Shown piece by piece: positions 19,299 to 29,204 of a stretch of 64,000 nucleotides of DNA. The stretch is from Chthonobacter rhizosphaerae. GTDB lineage: Bacteria; Pseudomonadota; Alphaproteobacteria; Rhizobiales; Pleomorphomonadaceae. Made by a program: the position numbers and the translations under genes. Location of the stretch: positions 310,001 to 374,000 of the forward strand of contig NZ_JACDIS010000006.1 in NCBI RefSeq assembly GCF_013839525.1, in the 5' to 3' direction. The notes beneath the pieces are model-generated. The model saw only the letters and a program-made list of their open reading frames with translations, did no database searches and was not told the origin of the DNA. Numbering within the stretch: position 1 is the stretch's first letter; the number at the start of each line of letters is the position of its first letter.

Positions 19299-20588
19299 TT
19301 ACTCCGCCGCCACCCGCTGCGCGCTCGCGTAGGACGCGATGCGCTGTTCGATGACGGGACGGAAGTTCTTGATGAGGCCCTGGATCGGCCACGCGGCGGC
19401 GTCGCCGAGGGCGCAGATCGTGTGGCCTTCCACCTGCTTGGTCACCTGGAAGAGCATGTCGATCTCCTCCGGGCGGGCCTGCCCCTTCACGAGGCGCTCC
19501 ATCACGCGCCACATCCAGCCCGTGCCCTCGCGGCAGGGGGTGCACTGGCCGCAGCTCTCGTGCTTGTAGAAGTAGGAGAGCCGGGCGATCGCCTTGATGA
19601 TGTCGGTGGACTTGTCCATGACGATCACCGCCGCGGTGCCGAGGCCGGAGCCGAGGTTGCGCAGGCTGTCGAAGTCCATCGGCACGTCGATGATGTTCTC
19701 CGCCGTCACGCAGGGCACCGACGAGCCGCCGGGGATCACGGCGAGCAGGTTGTCCCAGCCGCCGCGGATGCCGCCGCAGTGCTTGTCGATCATCTCGCGG
19801 AACGGGATGCCGAGCTCCTCCTCGAAGGTCGCCGGCTTGTTCACGTGGCCGGAGACGCAGAAGAGCTTGGTGCCCGTGTTGTTCGGCCGGCCGAGACCCG
19901 CGAACCACGCGCCGCTGCGGCGCAGGATCGTGGGCGCCACTGCGATCGATTCCACGTTGTTGACCGTGGTCGGGCAGCCATAAAGGCCGACGTTCGCCGG
20001 GAACGGCGGCTTCAGGCGCGGCTGGCCCTTCTTGCCCTCGAGCGACTCGAGCAGGGCCGTCTCCTCGCCGCAGATGTAGGCGCCGGCGCCGTGGTGGACG
20101 TAGAGGTCGAAATCCCAGCCCGAGCCGCAGGCGTTCTTGCCGATCAGCCCCGCGTCATAGGCCTGGTCGATCGCAGCCTGCAGGTGCTCGCGCTCGCGGA
20201 TGAACTCGCCGCGCACGTAGATGTAGCCGGCGTGCGCGCCCATCGCGAAGCCGGCGATCAGGCAGCCCTCCACCAGGTGGTGCGGGTCGTGGCGCAGGAT
20301 CTCGCGATCCTTGCAGGTGCCCGGCTCGGACTCGTCGGCGTTCACCACCAGGTAGTGCGGACGGCCGTCCGACTGCTTGGGCATGAACGACCACTTGAGG
20401 CCGGTGGGGAAGCCGGCGCCGCCGCGGCCACGCAGGCCCGATGCCTTCATCTCGTTGATGATCCAGTCGCGGCCCTTGGCGAGGATGTCCTTGGTGCCGT
20501 CCCACTGGCCGCGTTTCAACGCCCCCTGCAGCCCCCAGTCATGGCGGCCGTAGATGTTCGTGAAGATGCGGTCCTTGTCCTGAAGCAT
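19299..20588 (-). CDS. nuoF: NADH-quinone oxidoreductase subunit F
   Basis: NuoF binds NADH and FMN and holds cluster N3, so it is the electron entry point of complex I. The 429-residue protein has the glycine-rich NADH/FMN stretch [12 protein letters not shown] at about residues 54-65, the FMN-site segment [14 protein letters not shown] and the [4Fe-4S] ligands in [18 protein letters not shown] at 20594 is in frame, but the ATG at 20588 sits 9 bases after GAGGAG, a better spacing, so it is preferred. Confidence 0.97.
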   Translation of the reverse strand: MLQDKDRIFTNIYGRHDWGLQGALKRGQWDGTKDILAKGRDWIINEMKASGLRGRGGAGFPTGLKWSFMPKQSDGRPHYLVVNADESEPGTCKDREILRHDPHHLVEGCLIAGFAMGAHAGYIYVRGEFIREREHLQAAIDQAYDAGLIGKNACGSGWDFDLYVHHGAGAYICGEETALLESLEGKKGQPRLKPPFPANVGLYGCPTTVNNVESIAVAPTILRRSGAWFAGLGRPNNTGTKLFCVSGHVNKPATFEEELGIPFREMIDKHCGGIRGGWDNLLAVIPGGSSVPCVTAENIIDVPMDFDSLRNLGSGLGTAAVIVMDKSTDIIKAIARLSYFYKHESCGQCTPCREGTGWMWRVMERLVKGQARPEEIDMLFQVTKQVEGHTICALGDAAAWPIQGLIKNFRPVIEQRIASYASAQRVAAE

Positions 20589-20646
20589 GGTCACCTGCTC
20601 CTCGCGGCGCGAAAACCCGTACCAGTTCCCGTCACGCGAAATCCGT

Positions 20647-21324
20647 TCACGCCGGCTTGTCGCCGCCCTCGGCGGGGGCGTCGGCCGGAACCTTGTACTT
20701 GCCGACGACCGAACCGTCGTAGAGCGACGGGTCGGTCAGGGTCGTCTCGCCGCCCTCGGCGGCGGAATACTGCCGGCCGTTCTGCGGCCCGGGCGCGGGC
20801 GGGTTGCCGCTCGCGAAGCCGTCGATGAGCGCGTTCAGGCTGTCCGGCGTCAGGTCCTCGTAGGTGTCCTTCAAGACCTGCACCATGGGGGCGTTCACGC
20901 ACGCGCCCAGGCATTCCACCTCCTCCCAGGAGAAGGCGCCGTCGGGCGACATTTCGAACGGATGGGCGGCGATGCGGCTCTTGCAGACCTTGATCAGGTC
21001 CTCCGCCCCGCGCAGCTGGCAGGGCGTGGTGCCGCACACCTGGATATGCGCCTTCTTCCCCACCGGCTGCAGCAGGAACATGGTGTAGAAGGTCGCCACC
21101 TCAAGAACCCGGATGTAGGCCATGCCGAGCTGTTCCGCAATGAACTCGATGGCCGGTTTGGTGACCCAGCCCTCCTGTTCCTGCGCCCGCCACAGCAGCG
21201 GGATCACGGCCGAGGCCTGCCGGCCCGGCGGGTAGCGCTTGATCACCACCTCGGCCCAGGCCGCGTTCTCGGCGGTCCAGGCAAAGGACGGCGGCTGTTC
21301 ATGGTGCAGACGACGAACGGCCAT
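20647..21324 (-). CDS. nuoE: NADH-quinone oxidoreductase subunit E
   Basis: NuoE is the thioredoxin-fold subunit carrying the [2Fe-2S] cluster N1a. The 225-residue protein begins [20 protein letters not shown]. The four cluster cysteines lie in [11 protein letters not shown] and [11 protein letters not shown]. After the conserved domain there is a Pro/Gly-rich tail of about 55 residues, common in alphaproteobacterial NuoE. The start at 21324 overlaps the nuoD stop by one base (TGATG), which rules out the longer open frame. Confidence 0.97.
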   Translation of the reverse strand: MAVRRLHHEQPPSFAWTAENAAWAEVVIKRYPPGRQASAVIPLLWRAQEQEGWVTKPAIEFIAEQLGMAYIRVLEVATFYTMFLLQPVGKKAHIQVCGTTPCQLRGAEDLIKVCKSRIAAHPFEMSPDGAFSWEEVECLGACVNAPMVQVLKDTYEDLTPDSLNALIDGFASGNPPAPGPQNGRQYSAAEGGETTLTDPSLYDGSVVGKYKVPADAPAEGGDKPA

Positions 21325-22508
21325 CAGCGGTCGACCTCTCCGAACACGATGTCCAGCGATCCGAGCACCGCCGAAACGTCGGCGAGCTGGTGACCGCGGC
21401 ACAGGTAATCCATGGCCTGCAGATGCGCGAACCCGGGGGCGCGGATCTTGCAGCGGTAGGGCTTGTTGGTGCCGTCCGAGACCAGGTAGACGCCGAACTC
21501 GCCCTTCGGGGCCTCGACGGCGGCATAGATGTCGCCTTCAGGCACGTGGAAGCCCTCGGTGTAGAGCTTGAAGTGGTGGATGAGCGCCTCCATGGAGCGC
21601 TTCATCTCGGACCGGCGCGGCGGCGCGATCTTGCCGTCGGTGGAGACGACGTGGCCCTTCTCCACCCGCAGGCGCTCGATGCACTGCTTCATGATCCGCA
21701 CCGACTGCCGCATCTCTTCCATGCGGATGTGGTAGCGATCGTAGCAGTCGCCATTCTTGCCGATCGGAATGTCGAAATCCATCTCGGCGTAGCAGTCGTA
21801 GGGCTGGCTCTTGCGCAGATCCCAGGCGGCGCCGGAGCCGCGGACCATCACGCCGGAGAAGCCCCAGGCCCAGCAGTCGTCGAGCGAGATGACGCCGATG
21901 TCCACGTTGCGCTGCTTGAAGATGCGGTTCTCGGTCAGCAGCGCGTCCAGGTCGTCGAGGGTCTGCAGGAACGGGTCGCACCAGTCCCAGATGTCCTCGA
22001 TCAGCTGCGGCGGCAGATCCTGGTGAACGCCGCCCGGCCGGAAGTAGGCCGCGTGCATGCGGCTGCCGGACGCGCGCTCGTAGAAGACCATCAGCTTCTC
22101 GCGCTCCTCGAAGCCCCACAGCGGCGGCGTGAGCGCGCCCACGTCCATCGCCTGCGTGGTGACGTTGAGGAGATGCGACAGGATGCGGCTGATCTCCGCG
22201 TAGAGCACGCGAATAAGCTGGCCGCGGCGCGGAACCTCGATGCCCGTCATCCGTTCGACCGCGAGACAGAACGCGTGCTCCTGGCACATGGGCGCCACGT
22301 AGTCGAGACGATCGAAGTAGGGGATCGCCTGGAGATAGGTCTTCACCTCGATCAGCTTCTCGGTGCCCCGGTGCAGGAGCCCGATATGCGGGTCGACCCG
22401 CTCGACCACCTCGCCATCGAGCTCGAGGACGAGGCGGAGCACCCCGTGCGCAGCCGGATGTTGGGGGCCGAAGTTGATGTTGAAGTTGCGGACTTCAGCT
22501 TCTGGCAT
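21324..22508 (-). CDS. nuoD: NADH-quinone oxidoreductase subunit D
   Basis: NuoD (49-kDa subunit homologue) lines the quinone cavity of complex I together with NuoB and NuoH. The 394-residue protein has the quinone-site loop [20 protein letters not shown], the [14 protein letters not shown] helix, and the family end DIVFGEVDR. It starts just beyond the outer edge of the repeat-bounded insertion at 22522-22985; its ribosome binding site, GAAGG, lies between the repeat and the ATG. Confidence 0.98.
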   Translation of the reverse strand: MPEAEVRNFNINFGPQHPAAHGVLRLVLELDGEVVERVDPHIGLLHRGTEKLIEVKTYLQAIPYFDRLDYVAPMCQEHAFCLAVERMTGIEVPRRGQLIRVLYAEISRILSHLLNVTTQAMDVGALTPPLWGFEEREKLMVFYERASGSRMHAAYFRPGGVHQDLPPQLIEDIWDWCDPFLQTLDDLDALLTENRIFKQRNVDIGVISLDDCWAWGFSGVMVRGSGAAWDLRKSQPYDCYAEMDFDIPIGKNGDCYDRYHIRMEEMRQSVRIMKQCIERLRVEKGHVVSTDGKIAPPRRSEMKRSMEALIHHFKLYTEGFHVPEGDIYAAVEAPKGEFGVYLVSDGTNKPYRCKIRAPGFAHLQAMDYLCRGHQLADVSAVLGSLDIVFGEVDR

Positions 22509-22520
22509 GGGAGTGGCCTT

Positions 22521-22552
<32 letters not shown>

Positions 22553-22553
22553 A

Positions 22554-22946
22554 TCATCGCCGCGGCTCCGTCGACTTCGACTGGACCGACCGGATCAACG
22601 ATCGGAGCATGCGCCCGATCTGATCGGCGTTGTTCAACATGCGTTCCACCGTTTCCGTGCCCAGCAGGCCGACACGGCCTGCGAGAATGATGTGAGTTTC
22701 GAGTTCCTTCAGCGACCCCTGCGCGATCCTCAGATGATTGACGTAGCTGCCGGCGCTGTCGCGTCCGTAGCCTTCGGCAACGTTGGCGGGAACGGACGAG
22801 GAGGCACGACGGATCTGCGACACGAGCCCGAACAGCTCATCGCGGGGAAACAGCTTTGTCGCCTTGTGGCAATCGACGGCCAAATCCATAGCTGCGTTCC
22901 AAACCTTCAGATCCCGGTAGGACTGGATGCTCTCGTCGCCGGACAT
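22554..22946 (-). CDS. Four-helix-bundle protein, 23S rRNA intervening-sequence (S23/IVP) family
   Basis: A 130-residue protein of the TIGR02436/PF05635-type family, first known from ORFs inside 23S rRNA intervening sequences and related in fold to Avd of diversity-generating retroelements. Conserved marks are present: DLKVWNAAMDLA (12-23), LFPRDELFGLVSQIRRA (32-48), VPANVAEGYGR (52-62) and GSLKELETHI (77-86). Its molecular role is unknown. It is in sense with the nuo operon and lies inside the inverted 7-base repeats. A hand count gives about 60% G+C over 22621-22920, against 68% in a 60-base sample of nuoC, which fits later arrival. Members usually form pentameric helical bundles with a basic surface. 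Confidence 0.93.
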   Translation of the reverse strand: MSGDESIQSYRDLKVWNAAMDLAVDCHKATKLFPRDELFGLVSQIRRASSSVPANVAEGYGRDSAGSYVNHLRIAQGSLKELETHIILAGRVGLLGTETVERMLNNADQIGRMLRSLIRSVQSKSTEPRR

Positions 22947-22957
22947 CCGCGGGTCCT

Positions 22958-22985
22958 ACTGCCTACTGCCTATTCCCTACTGCCT
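22958..22985 (+). repeat. Right terminal array, 4 x ACTGCCT (one unit degenerate)
   Basis: Units at 22958, 22965, 22972 (ATTCCCT) and 22979 keep exact 7-base phase. The array is the reverse complement of the left array. Its last base is also the first base of the nuoC stop triplet as read on the + strand. Confidence 0.96.
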
Positions 22986-23590
22986 CAGTTCGTCTTCGCC
23001 TTCTCATCCCCCGGCAGCACGTACTCCGTCCCTTCCCACGGGGACAGGAAGTCGAAGTTGCGGAATTCCTGGGTCAGGCGGACGGGTTCGTAGACCACGC
23101 GCTTCTGCTCGTCGTCGTAGCGGACCTCCACGAAGCCGGTGAGCGGGAAGTCCTTGCGCAGCGGGTAGCCGTCGAAGCCGTAGTCGGTGAGGATGCGCCG
23201 CAGCTCCGGATGGTCGGAGAATAGGATGCCGTAGAGGTCGTAGGCCTCCCGCTCGAACCAGTCGGCGCCGATGAACACCGAGCAGGCGCTCGGCACGGGG
23301 GTCGACTCGTCCGTCTGGACCTTCAGGCGGATCCGGGTGTTCAGGCGCGGCGACAGGAGGTGGTAGACCACGTCGAACCGCTTCTCGCGGGACGGGTAGT
23401 CCACACCGCAGATGTCGATGAAGCTGATGAAGGCCAGCTTCGGATCGTCGCGCAGCACCTTCAGGACGGCGATGATGTCCTCGGCCTGAACATGGACGGT
23501 GAGGTCGCCGAAGGCGATCTCATGGTCCAGCGTCGTGCCGGGCAGCGCCGACTTCAGGTGTTCCGCGATCTCCTGCAAGGCTACGGTCAT
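22985..23590 (-). CDS. nuoC: NADH-quinone oxidoreductase subunit C
   Basis: NuoC (30-kDa subunit homologue) is a peripheral-arm subunit that supports NuoD. The 201-residue protein has the conserved [31 protein letters not shown] region (shown in halves: [31 protein letters not shown]), then [12 protein letters not shown] and the end [15 protein letters not shown]. The C-terminus is of normal length, so the neighbouring insertion has not damaged the gene. The stop codon directly abuts the repeat array. Confidence 0.97.
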   Translation of the reverse strand: MTVALQEIAEHLKSALPGTTLDHEIAFGDLTVHVQAEDIIAVLKVLRDDPKLAFISFIDICGVDYPSREKRFDVVYHLLSPRLNTRIRLKVQTDESTPVPSACSVFIGADWFEREAYDLYGILFSDHPELRRILTDYGFDGYPLRKDFPLTGFVEVRYDDEQKRVVYEPVRLTQEFRNFDFLSPWEGTEYVLPGDEKAKTN

Positions 23591-23684
23591 CGTGTCGATG
23601 CCTCGGTTGTCCGGCGGGCGCGCCGGACCTTAGGTGTCTCAAGGCGGAAGGGCGACGGATCGCCCTCCCCTCGTCTTGTCGAAC
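23591..23684 (-). other. nuoB-nuoC intergenic stretch with two small hairpins
   Basis: In this 94-base gap GTCCGGCG/CGCCGGAC (23609-23628) and GGGCGA/TCGCCC (23650-23665) can form hairpins. They could pause or stabilise the nuo mRNA. No gene is seen. Confidence 0.4.
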
Positions 23685-24263
23685 TCAGCGCTCGATCGTG
23701 CCGGTGCGCCGGATCTTCTTCTGGAGGAGCAGCACGCCGTAGAGCAGCGCCTCCGCCGTCGGCGGGCAGCCGGGGACGTAGATGTCCACCGGAACCACGC
23801 GGTCGCAGCCGCGCACCACCGAGTAGCTGTAGTGGTAGTAGCCGCCGCCGTTGGCGCACGAGCCCATCGAGATGACGTAGCGCGGGTTCGGCATCTGGTC
23901 GTAGACCTTGCGCAGCGCCGGAGCCATCTTGTTGGTCAGCGTGCCCGCGACGATCATCACGTCGGACTGCCGCGGCGAGGCGCGCGGCGCGAAGCCGAAG
24001 CGCTCGGCGTCGTAGCGCGGCATGGACATCTGCATCATCTCGACCGCGCAGCAGGCGAGGCCGAACGTCATCCACATCAGCGAGCCCGTGCGCGCCCAGG
24101 TGATCAGGTCGTCGGTCGCCGTGACGAGGAAGCCCTTGTCGGCGAGTTCGGCGTTGATCTCCTGGAAGAACGGGTCGTTCTCACCAGCCGGGCGGCCGGT
24201 GTTCGGATCGATGATACCCTTCGGAGCGGGGGCGACGAGCGGCTCTTGACCGATCAATCCCAT
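23685..24263 (-). CDS. nuoB: NADH-quinone oxidoreductase subunit B
   Basis: NuoB carries cluster N2, the last iron-sulfur cluster before quinone. The 192-residue protein has the paired cysteines in [13 protein letters not shown] and the remaining ligands in [15 protein letters not shown] and [14 protein letters not shown]. An earlier in-frame ATG exists at 24284, but the ATG at 24263 ([14 protein letters not shown]) is chosen because AAGGGAG lies at a proper distance before it and it matches the family start. It overlaps the end of nuoA by 10 bases. Confidence 0.97.
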   Translation of the reverse strand: MGLIGQEPLVAPAPKGIIDPNTGRPAGENDPFFQEINAELADKGFLVTATDDLITWARTGSLMWMTFGLACCAVEMMQMSMPRYDAERFGFAPRASPRQSDVMIVAGTLTNKMAPALRKVYDQMPNPRYVISMGSCANGGGYYHYSYSVVRGCDRVVPVDIYVPGCPPTAEALLYGVLLLQKKIRRTGTIER

Positions 24264-24619
24264 TCCAAGGCTCCCTTCTTCCATTCGTAAATGAAGCCGA
24301 TCGTGAGCACGCCCAGGAACACGATCATCGACCAGAAGCCGAACACCCCGACGTCGTTGAAGGCGACGGCCCAGGGGAACAGGAAAGCGACTTCAAGGTC
24401 GAAGATGATGAAGAGGATCGACACCAGATAGAACCGGACGTCGAACTTCATTCGGGCGTCGTCGAACGCGTTGAACCCGCATTCGTAGGCCGAGAGCTTT
24501 TCCGGGTCGGGACTCTTGAACGCCAGGAGGAATGGCGAAACCAGAAGCGCGAGGCCTATGGCGAGCGACACCCCGAGGAATATGATGATGGGGAGGTAGT
24601 CTCTCAAGAGCTCTTGCAT
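24254..24619 (-). CDS. nuoA: NADH-quinone oxidoreductase subunit A
   Basis: NuoA is a three-helix membrane subunit near the quinone site and the first gene of the complex I operon. From the ATG at 24619 ([18 protein letters not shown]) it has 121 residues, the family's standard length. The conserved loop [23 protein letters not shown] (key residues YECG and [12 protein letters not shown]) and the [16 protein letters not shown] helix are present. The frame is open to 24730, but that extension is not conserved-looking and is rejected. Confidence 0.97.
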   Translation of the reverse strand: MQELLRDYLPIIIFLGVSLAIGLALLVSPFLLAFKSPDPEKLSAYECGFNAFDDARMKFDVRFYLVSILFIIFDLEVAFLFPWAVAFNDVGVFGFWSMIVFLGVLTIGFIYEWKKGALEWD

Positions 24620-24702
24620 GATGACCCCATTCGTCGGACCGGGAAGTCCACCGGGGGTCGCCACCGTCTCGCCCGATTTTCCGACCTTCATGTCCGACCG
24701 TC

Positions 24703-24730
24703 GAGATAGCGGACGAAGGTAAAGGATCAA
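24703..24730 (-). promoter_or_regulatory. Candidate sigma-70 promoter of the nuo operon
   Basis: On the minus strand TTGATC (24730-24725) is followed after 16 bases by TATCTC (24708-24703). It would give a leader of about 75 to 80 bases before nuoA. Assigned by eye only. Confidence 0.4.
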
Positions 24731-25058
24731 CGGACGACGTGCGGCCCTCGTATCCCGTCATCGCAACGTCATGCGCTGATGAAGCGCAGTGACGAGCGTC
24801 GGGACTCGTGCATTCCGGTCACGGAACCAGGGGCACGGTTAGCCCACCCGGCCGGCTTTCGCAAGTGCGTTCGGTACCGGAGTTCGACATTCGGAACGCG
24901 CCGCCGGACCGGGATTTTGTCCGGCTTTCGCCGGTCTTTCGTTTCAATCGATTAGCTGGCGAATCCTCACCCGTTTCGGGCGTCGGAAGGATGGTTTTCC
25001 GGCTCGTGCATCCGAGGGCGGCCGGTGCTATGGCATGGGCAGTCCGACGGAGATTGCC
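24731..25058. other. Divergent intergenic region between nuoA and threonine ammonia-lyase
   Basis: No gene is supported here. The region holds a 7-bp hairpin, GCCGGAC/GTCCGGC (24903-24925), followed by TTTCG on the + strand, and a shorter palindrome TGCGCT/AGCGCA near 24772. The sequence is less G+C rich around 24910-24960 (runs of T), as expected for promoters firing in both directions. Confidence 0.5.
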
Positions 25059-26273
25059 ATGCCCCGCCCACGCCTGCCCGACGTGCTTGACGCCGCGTCC
25101 GTCCTGAAGTCGCACGTGATGCGCACGCCGTTCCTGCCGGCGCCCCGCCTGTCGGTGCTCACCGGGGCTGACGTCAAGGTCAAGTACGAGAACCTGCAGG
25201 TCACCGCGGCCTTCAAGGAGCGCGGCGCGCTCGTGAAGCTTTCCACCCTGTCGGACGCCGAGAAGGCGCGCGGCGTCATCGCCATGTCGGCCGGCAACCA
25301 CGCCCAGGCGGTGGCCTATCACGCCACCCGGCTCGGGATCGCGTCCACCATCGTGATGCCGGTGACGACGCCCCACGTGAAGGTGCGCGCCACCGAGACG
25401 TTCGGCGCGACCGTGATCCTGGAGGGCGAGACGGTGGCCGAGGCCCAGGAGGCGGCCGAGCGGCTGTCCGTGGAGAAGGGCTTCGTCTGGGTCCACCCCT
25501 TCGACGACCACGACGTGATCCGCGGCCAGGGCACGATCGCGGTGGAGATGCTGGAGGACGATCCGGGCCTCGAGGTTCTGGTCGTGCCCATCGGCGGGGG
25601 CGGCCTCATCTCCGGCATGGCGATCGCCGCCAAGGAAATGAAGCCGGACATCGAGATCTACGGCGTGGAGGCGCGGCTCTATCCGTCCATGTGGGCGGCG
25701 CTTCGCGGCGAGCCCGCGGTTTGCGGCGGCGCGACCCTCGCCGAGGGCATCGCCGTGAAGAGCGCCGGGCGGCTGACCCTGCCGATCGTCCGGGACCTCG
25801 TGAAGGACATCGTCCTCGTCGACGAGGAGCATCTGGAGCGGGCCGTGAACGCCTATGCGACGCTGCAGAAGACCATGGCGGAGGGGGCGGGCGCCGCCGG
25901 CCTCGCCGCCATGCTGGCCGAACCCGCCCCCTTCCGCGGCAGGCGGGTGGGCCTCGTCCTCTGCGGCGGCAACATCGACCCGCGCATCCTGGCGTCGATC
26001 ATGATGCGCGAGCTCGCGCGCGAGCAGCGCATCGTGGCGATCCGCCTCGCCATTCCGGACCGGCCCGGAACGCTCGGCGACATCTCCACCCTGATCGGCG
26101 ACTTCGGCGGCAACATCCTGGAGGTGTCGCACAAGCGGACCGTGCTCGACATCCCGGCCAAGGGCGCGACCCTCGACATCACCCTGGAAGCCCGGGATGC
26201 GGACCACGCGGACCAGATCTGCGCGGGCCTCCGCGCCCGCGGCTATGGGGTGGAACGGCGCGCTCCGGAGTAG
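25059..26273 (+). CDS. ilvA: Threonine ammonia-lyase (threonine dehydratase) with C-terminal ACT domain
   Basis: A 404-residue PLP enzyme that deaminates threonine to 2-oxobutyrate, the first step to isoleucine. The PLP lysine is Lys53 in VTAAFKERGA; the phosphate-binding loop is SAGNHAQAV and the glycine-rich loop PIGGGGLISGMA. A single ACT domain follows the catalytic part (from about residue 325, AIPDRPGTLGDISTLIGDFG), suggesting amino-acid feedback. The ATG at 25059 is preferred over 25035 because ACGGAG precedes it by 7 bases. Without experiment, biosynthetic and catabolic (tdcB-like) roles cannot be told apart. Confidence 0.93.
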   Translation: MPRPRLPDVLDAASVLKSHVMRTPFLPAPRLSVLTGADVKVKYENLQVTAAFKERGALVKLSTLSDAEKARGVIAMSAGNHAQAVAYHATRLGIASTIVMPVTTPHVKVRATETFGATVILEGETVAEAQEAAERLSVEKGFVWVHPFDDHDVIRGQGTIAVEMLEDDPGLEVLVVPIGGGGLISGMAIAAKEMKPDIEIYGVEARLYPSMWAALRGEPAVCGGATLAEGIAVKSAGRLTLPIVRDLVKDIVLVDEEHLERAVNAYATLQKTMAEGAGAAGLAAMLAEPAPFRGRRVGLVLCGGNIDPRILASIMMRELAREQRIVAIRLAIPDRPGTLGDISTLIGDFGGNILEVSHKRTVLDIPAKGATLDITLEARDADHADQICAGLRARGYGVERRAPE

Positions 26274-26312
26274 GTCCCGCGATCGATTTCACCGCGAAGC
26301 TCAAGATCAGCA

Positions 26313-26341
26313 TTGTTCGCACCAGCTACGGCGATTAAATC
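26313..26341 (+). promoter_or_regulatory. Candidate sigma-70 promoter for the RDD-bpt genes
   Basis: TTGTTC (26313-26318), 17 bases, then TAAATC (26336-26341), 25 bases before the RDD gene's ATG. By-eye match only. Confidence 0.4.
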
Positions 26342-26365
26342 AAGGTCATCTTAGGGAGACCGACC

Positions 26366-26845
26366 ATGACCGAAGAGGTGGTGACCGACAATGGCGTCAG
26401 GCCGGACGCGCTGACCGACGCTCGTCTCTACGAGAGCGTGCGGACGAAACGCGTGCTCGCCTTCCTGTTCGACGCGGTGTTCATCGCGATCCTGACCGTG
26501 TCTGCCGGCTTCATGGTGCTGGTGCTCGGTATCTTCACCCTCGGGCTCGGCTGGCTGCTGTTCCCGCTGCTGTGGCCCTTCCTGGCGCTGATCTACTGCG
26601 CCTTCACGCTCGGCGGGCCGGCGTCGGCGACGCCGGGGATGCGGGCGGTCGGCCTGGAGATGCGGCAGTTGAACGGAGAGCCGATGACGGCCGTGCTCGC
26701 GGCGGTCCACGTCATCCTCTACTACGCGTCGGTGTCGCTGCTCTCGCCCCTCGTGGTGCTCTTCTCCCTGATCACCGACCGCAAGCGGCTGCTCCACGAC
26801 ATCGTGCTCGGCACCGTCGTCATCAATCGGACGGTCGAAAACTGA
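26366..26845 (+). CDS. RDD family membrane protein
   Basis: A 159-residue membrane protein of the RDD family, named for conserved Arg and Asp residues. It shows RVLAFLFDAVFIAILTVSAG (R and D in the first helix), a second and third hydrophobic segment, LGGPASATPGMRAVGLEMRQ, and the final DRKRLLHDIVLGT. Transport or membrane-homeostasis roles are proposed for some relatives, but not for this one. GGGAG lies 7 bases before the ATG. It is followed by bpt, a pairing common in Hyphomicrobiales. Confidence 0.9.
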   Translation: MTEEVVTDNGVRPDALTDARLYESVRTKRVLAFLFDAVFIAILTVSAGFMVLVLGIFTLGLGWLLFPLLWPFLALIYCAFTLGGPASATPGMRAVGLEMRQLNGEPMTAVLAAVHVILYYASVSLLSPLVVLFSLITDRKRLLHDIVLGTVVINRTVEN

Positions 26846-26850
26846 CAACG

Positions 26851-26884
26851 GACGGAACGGCCGGCGCGCTTCGGCCGTTCCGTC
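26851..26884 (+). terminator. Hairpin after the RDD gene
   Basis: A perfect 13-bp stem, GACGGAACGGCCG with CGGCCGTTCCGTC around an 8-base loop, 6 bases past the RDD stop codon. The following bases (TCGCCTCG) are not T-rich, so it may terminate weakly or act as an attenuator before bpt. Confidence 0.55.
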
Positions 26885-26942
26885 TCGCCTCGGGCGATGA
26901 TCCGTGCGAGGATCGAGGTCCGATAACATCGCACGACGCGAC

Positions 26943-27689
26943 ATGACGCATCATCCGACTGACGCGCCACAGTTCTTCCTGACGGCGCCTTCGCCCTGCC
27001 CCTACCTTGCCGGCCGATTCGAGCGGAAGGTTTTCACGCATCTGGTGGGCGACCGGGCTCCGGCTCTCAACGACATCCTCAGCCAGGGCGGCTTCCGCCG
27101 CAGCCAGAACATCGCCTACCGGCCCGCGTGCGAAACTTGCCGGTCGTGCGTGTCCGTCCGGATCTGCGTGGACGGCTTCTCGCCCAACAAGAGCTTCAAA
27201 CGCACCTTGAAGGCGAACGAGGACGTGGTCGGCGCCGAACTGCCCGCCTCCCCCACCTCCGAGCAGTATTCCCTGTTCCGCCACTATCTGGACAGCCGCC
27301 ACGCGGACGGCGGCATGGTCGACATGACCATGCTCGACTACGCCATGATGGTGGAGGACACCCACGTGGAGACCATGCTGGTGGAATACCGCCGGCGTGG
27401 CCCGGACAGCTTCATCACCGGGCGTGGCGCCGGCCCGCTGCTGGCGGTGGCGCTGACCGACGTGCTCGCGGACGGCCTGTCCATGGTCTACTCCTTCTAC
27501 AATCCGGAGGAGTCCTGGCGCGGGCTCGGGACGCTGATGATCCTGGACCACATCCGGCGCGCGCGGGCGCGCGGACTGCCCTACGTCTATCTCGGCTACT
27601 GGGTGAAGGGCTCGCCGAAGATGGACTACAAGATCCGCTTCAAGCCCCAGGAACACCTGATGCCGAAAGGCTGGGAACGGGTGGACTGA
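26943..27689 (+). CDS. bpt: Aspartate/glutamate leucyltransferase (bacterial arginyl/leucyl-protein transferase)
   Basis: A 248-residue aminoacyl-tRNA-protein transferase of the Bpt/ATE family that adds leucine to N-terminal Asp or Glu of proteins, sending them to ClpS/ClpAP. It opens with the family segment [17 protein letters not shown], followed by the cysteine cluster [14 protein letters not shown] (Cys63, 66, 69), and ends with [22 protein letters not shown]. An upstream in-frame ATG at 26904 lies before the homologous part, so 26943 is used. No strong ribosome binding site is seen. Confidence 0.93.
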   Translation: MTHHPTDAPQFFLTAPSPCPYLAGRFERKVFTHLVGDRAPALNDILSQGGFRRSQNIAYRPACETCRSCVSVRICVDGFSPNKSFKRTLKANEDVVGAELPASPTSEQYSLFRHYLDSRHADGGMVDMTMLDYAMMVEDTHVETMLVEYRRRGPDSFITGRGAGPLLAVALTDVLADGLSMVYSFYNPEESWRGLGTLMILDHIRRARARGLPYVYLGYWVKGSPKMDYKIRFKPQEHLMPKGWERVD

Positions 27690-27854
27690 CGCCCGCGAGG
27701 CGAAGCCGCGCGGCCGCCCGGACCGTCGCGAGCACCCGAGCCCGCCTGCATGCCGGGCCGCGAGACGCCCGGCGGCAAGGCGCCGGGCGCTCCCATCAAG
27801 CAAGCGTGTGACGGTCCCCGTGATCCCGCGGCCGTGCCTGGCCGTAAGCGGATC

Positions 27855-29204
27855 ATGCTCGCCACCTCCCCTGCCCCGCTGCCGTTCTGGCGCCTTCTCG
27901 CCTACGCCGCCCCGGCCCTGCCGCTGGCCGTCCTGACGCTGCCGTTCGCGATCGTGGTGCCGAACCACTATGCGGCGACGCTCGGGCTGTCGCTGGCGAG
28001 CGTCGGGCAGGTGCTGCTCCTCGTCCGCCTGTTCGACGCGATCTCCGACCCTGTCGTCGGCGTCCTGGCCGACCGGATCCGACCGGTGTTCGGCCGGCGG
28101 CGGACGTGGTTCGCGGCGTCGGTCCCGATCACGGTGGCGGCCACCTGGCTCGTCTTCGTGCCGCCGCCGGACGCGGGCGTCCTCTGGCTCCTCGTGTTCG
28201 GGACCCTGCTCACCCTCGGCATGACGCTGAGCCTCATCCCCTACTGGGCCTGGGGAGCGGAACTCGCCACCGGCTATGCCGACCGCAACCGGATCAGCGC
28301 CGTCCGGGAGGCGGTGGTGGTGGTCGGGACCCTGGCGGCCACGTCGACCCCGGCGCTCGTCCAGGCGACGGGCTGGGGCGGCCCCGGGGATGCCCTCCTC
28401 GCCCTCGCCGTCCTGGTCGCGGTCGCCCTGCCGATCACGGCCCTGGCGGCGCTCCGGCTCGTGCCCGAGCCGGTGGACTATTCCCGCGACAGGCTGGACC
28501 TCAAGGCCAGCTGGGCGCACCTCAGGGCCAACCGGCCCTTCCTCATCCTGCTCAGCGCCTTCGTGCTCAACGGCTTCGCCAACGGCCTGCCGGCTACGCT
28601 CTTCCTGTTCTTCGTCGGGCAGGTGCTCGCGGTGCCGGACCAGGCCGGGCTCGTGCTGTTCGTCTACTTCCTGTCAGGCGTCGCCGGCGTTCCGCTCTGG
28701 CTCGCTTTGTCGCGCCGCTTCGGCAAGCACCGCACCTGGTGCGTCGCCATGATCGGCGCGTCGGCCGTGTTCGCGACCGTTCCGCTGCTCGGCCCGGGCG
28801 ACCTGACGCCCTTCCTGGTGGTCTGCGTGCTCACCGGCCTCGCCCTCGGGGCCGACCTGGTGCTGCCGCCCTCGATCCAGGCCGACGTGATCGACCTCGA
28901 CACCGCCAAGAGCGGCGAGCAGCGCACCGGCACCTACGTGGCGGCCTGGGGGCTGGCCACCAAGGTCGCCCTGGCGCTCGCCGTCGGCGTCTCCTTCCCG
29001 CTGCTCGACTGGGCGGGGTTCGACGCCACGGGCGCGACGACGAGCGAGGGCGGCCTCCTGATGCTCACCGTCCTCTATGCCGCCGTGCCCGTCGCCATGA
29101 AGCTCGCCGCCATCCGGCTCATGTGGTCCTTCCCGCTCGACGCCGCCGAACAGGCGCGGCTGAGGGCCGCCATCGAGGCGGCGGCGGTCACGTCCAACCG
29201 GTGA
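27855..29204 (+). CDS. MFS transporter, glycoside-pentoside-hexuronide (GPH) type
   Basis: A 449-residue inner-membrane symporter-like protein with about 12 hydrophobic segments. The family motif ARLFDAISDPVVGVLADR (here VRLFDAISDPVVGVLADRIR) and the mid-protein GDLTPF-LVV and LGADLVLPPSIQADVID stretch place it with the MFS_2/GPH cation symporters. The substrate is unknown. Similar transporters accompany SDR, ChrR and cyclopropane-synthase genes in other alphaproteobacteria. The open frame begins at 27750, but homology starts at MLATSPAPLPFWRLLAY. Its end overlaps the convergent SDR gene by 17 bases. Confidence 0.88.
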   Translation: MLATSPAPLPFWRLLAYAAPALPLAVLTLPFAIVVPNHYAATLGLSLASVGQVLLLVRLFDAISDPVVGVLADRIRPVFGRRRTWFAASVPITVAATWLVFVPPPDAGVLWLLVFGTLLTLGMTLSLIPYWAWGAELATGYADRNRISAVREAVVVVGTLAATSTPALVQATGWGGPGDALLALAVLVAVALPITALAALRLVPEPVDYSRDRLDLKASWAHLRANRPFLILLSAFVLNGFANGLPATLFLFFVGQVLAVPDQAGLVLFVYFLSGVAGVPLWLALSRRFGKHRTWCVAMIGASAVFATVPLLGPGDLTPFLVVCVLTGLALGADLVLPPSIQADVIDLDTAKSGEQRTGTYVAAWGLATKVALALAVGVSFPLLDWAGFDATGATTSEGGLLMLTVLYAAVPVAMKLAAIRLMWSFPLDAAEQARLRAAIEAAAVTSNR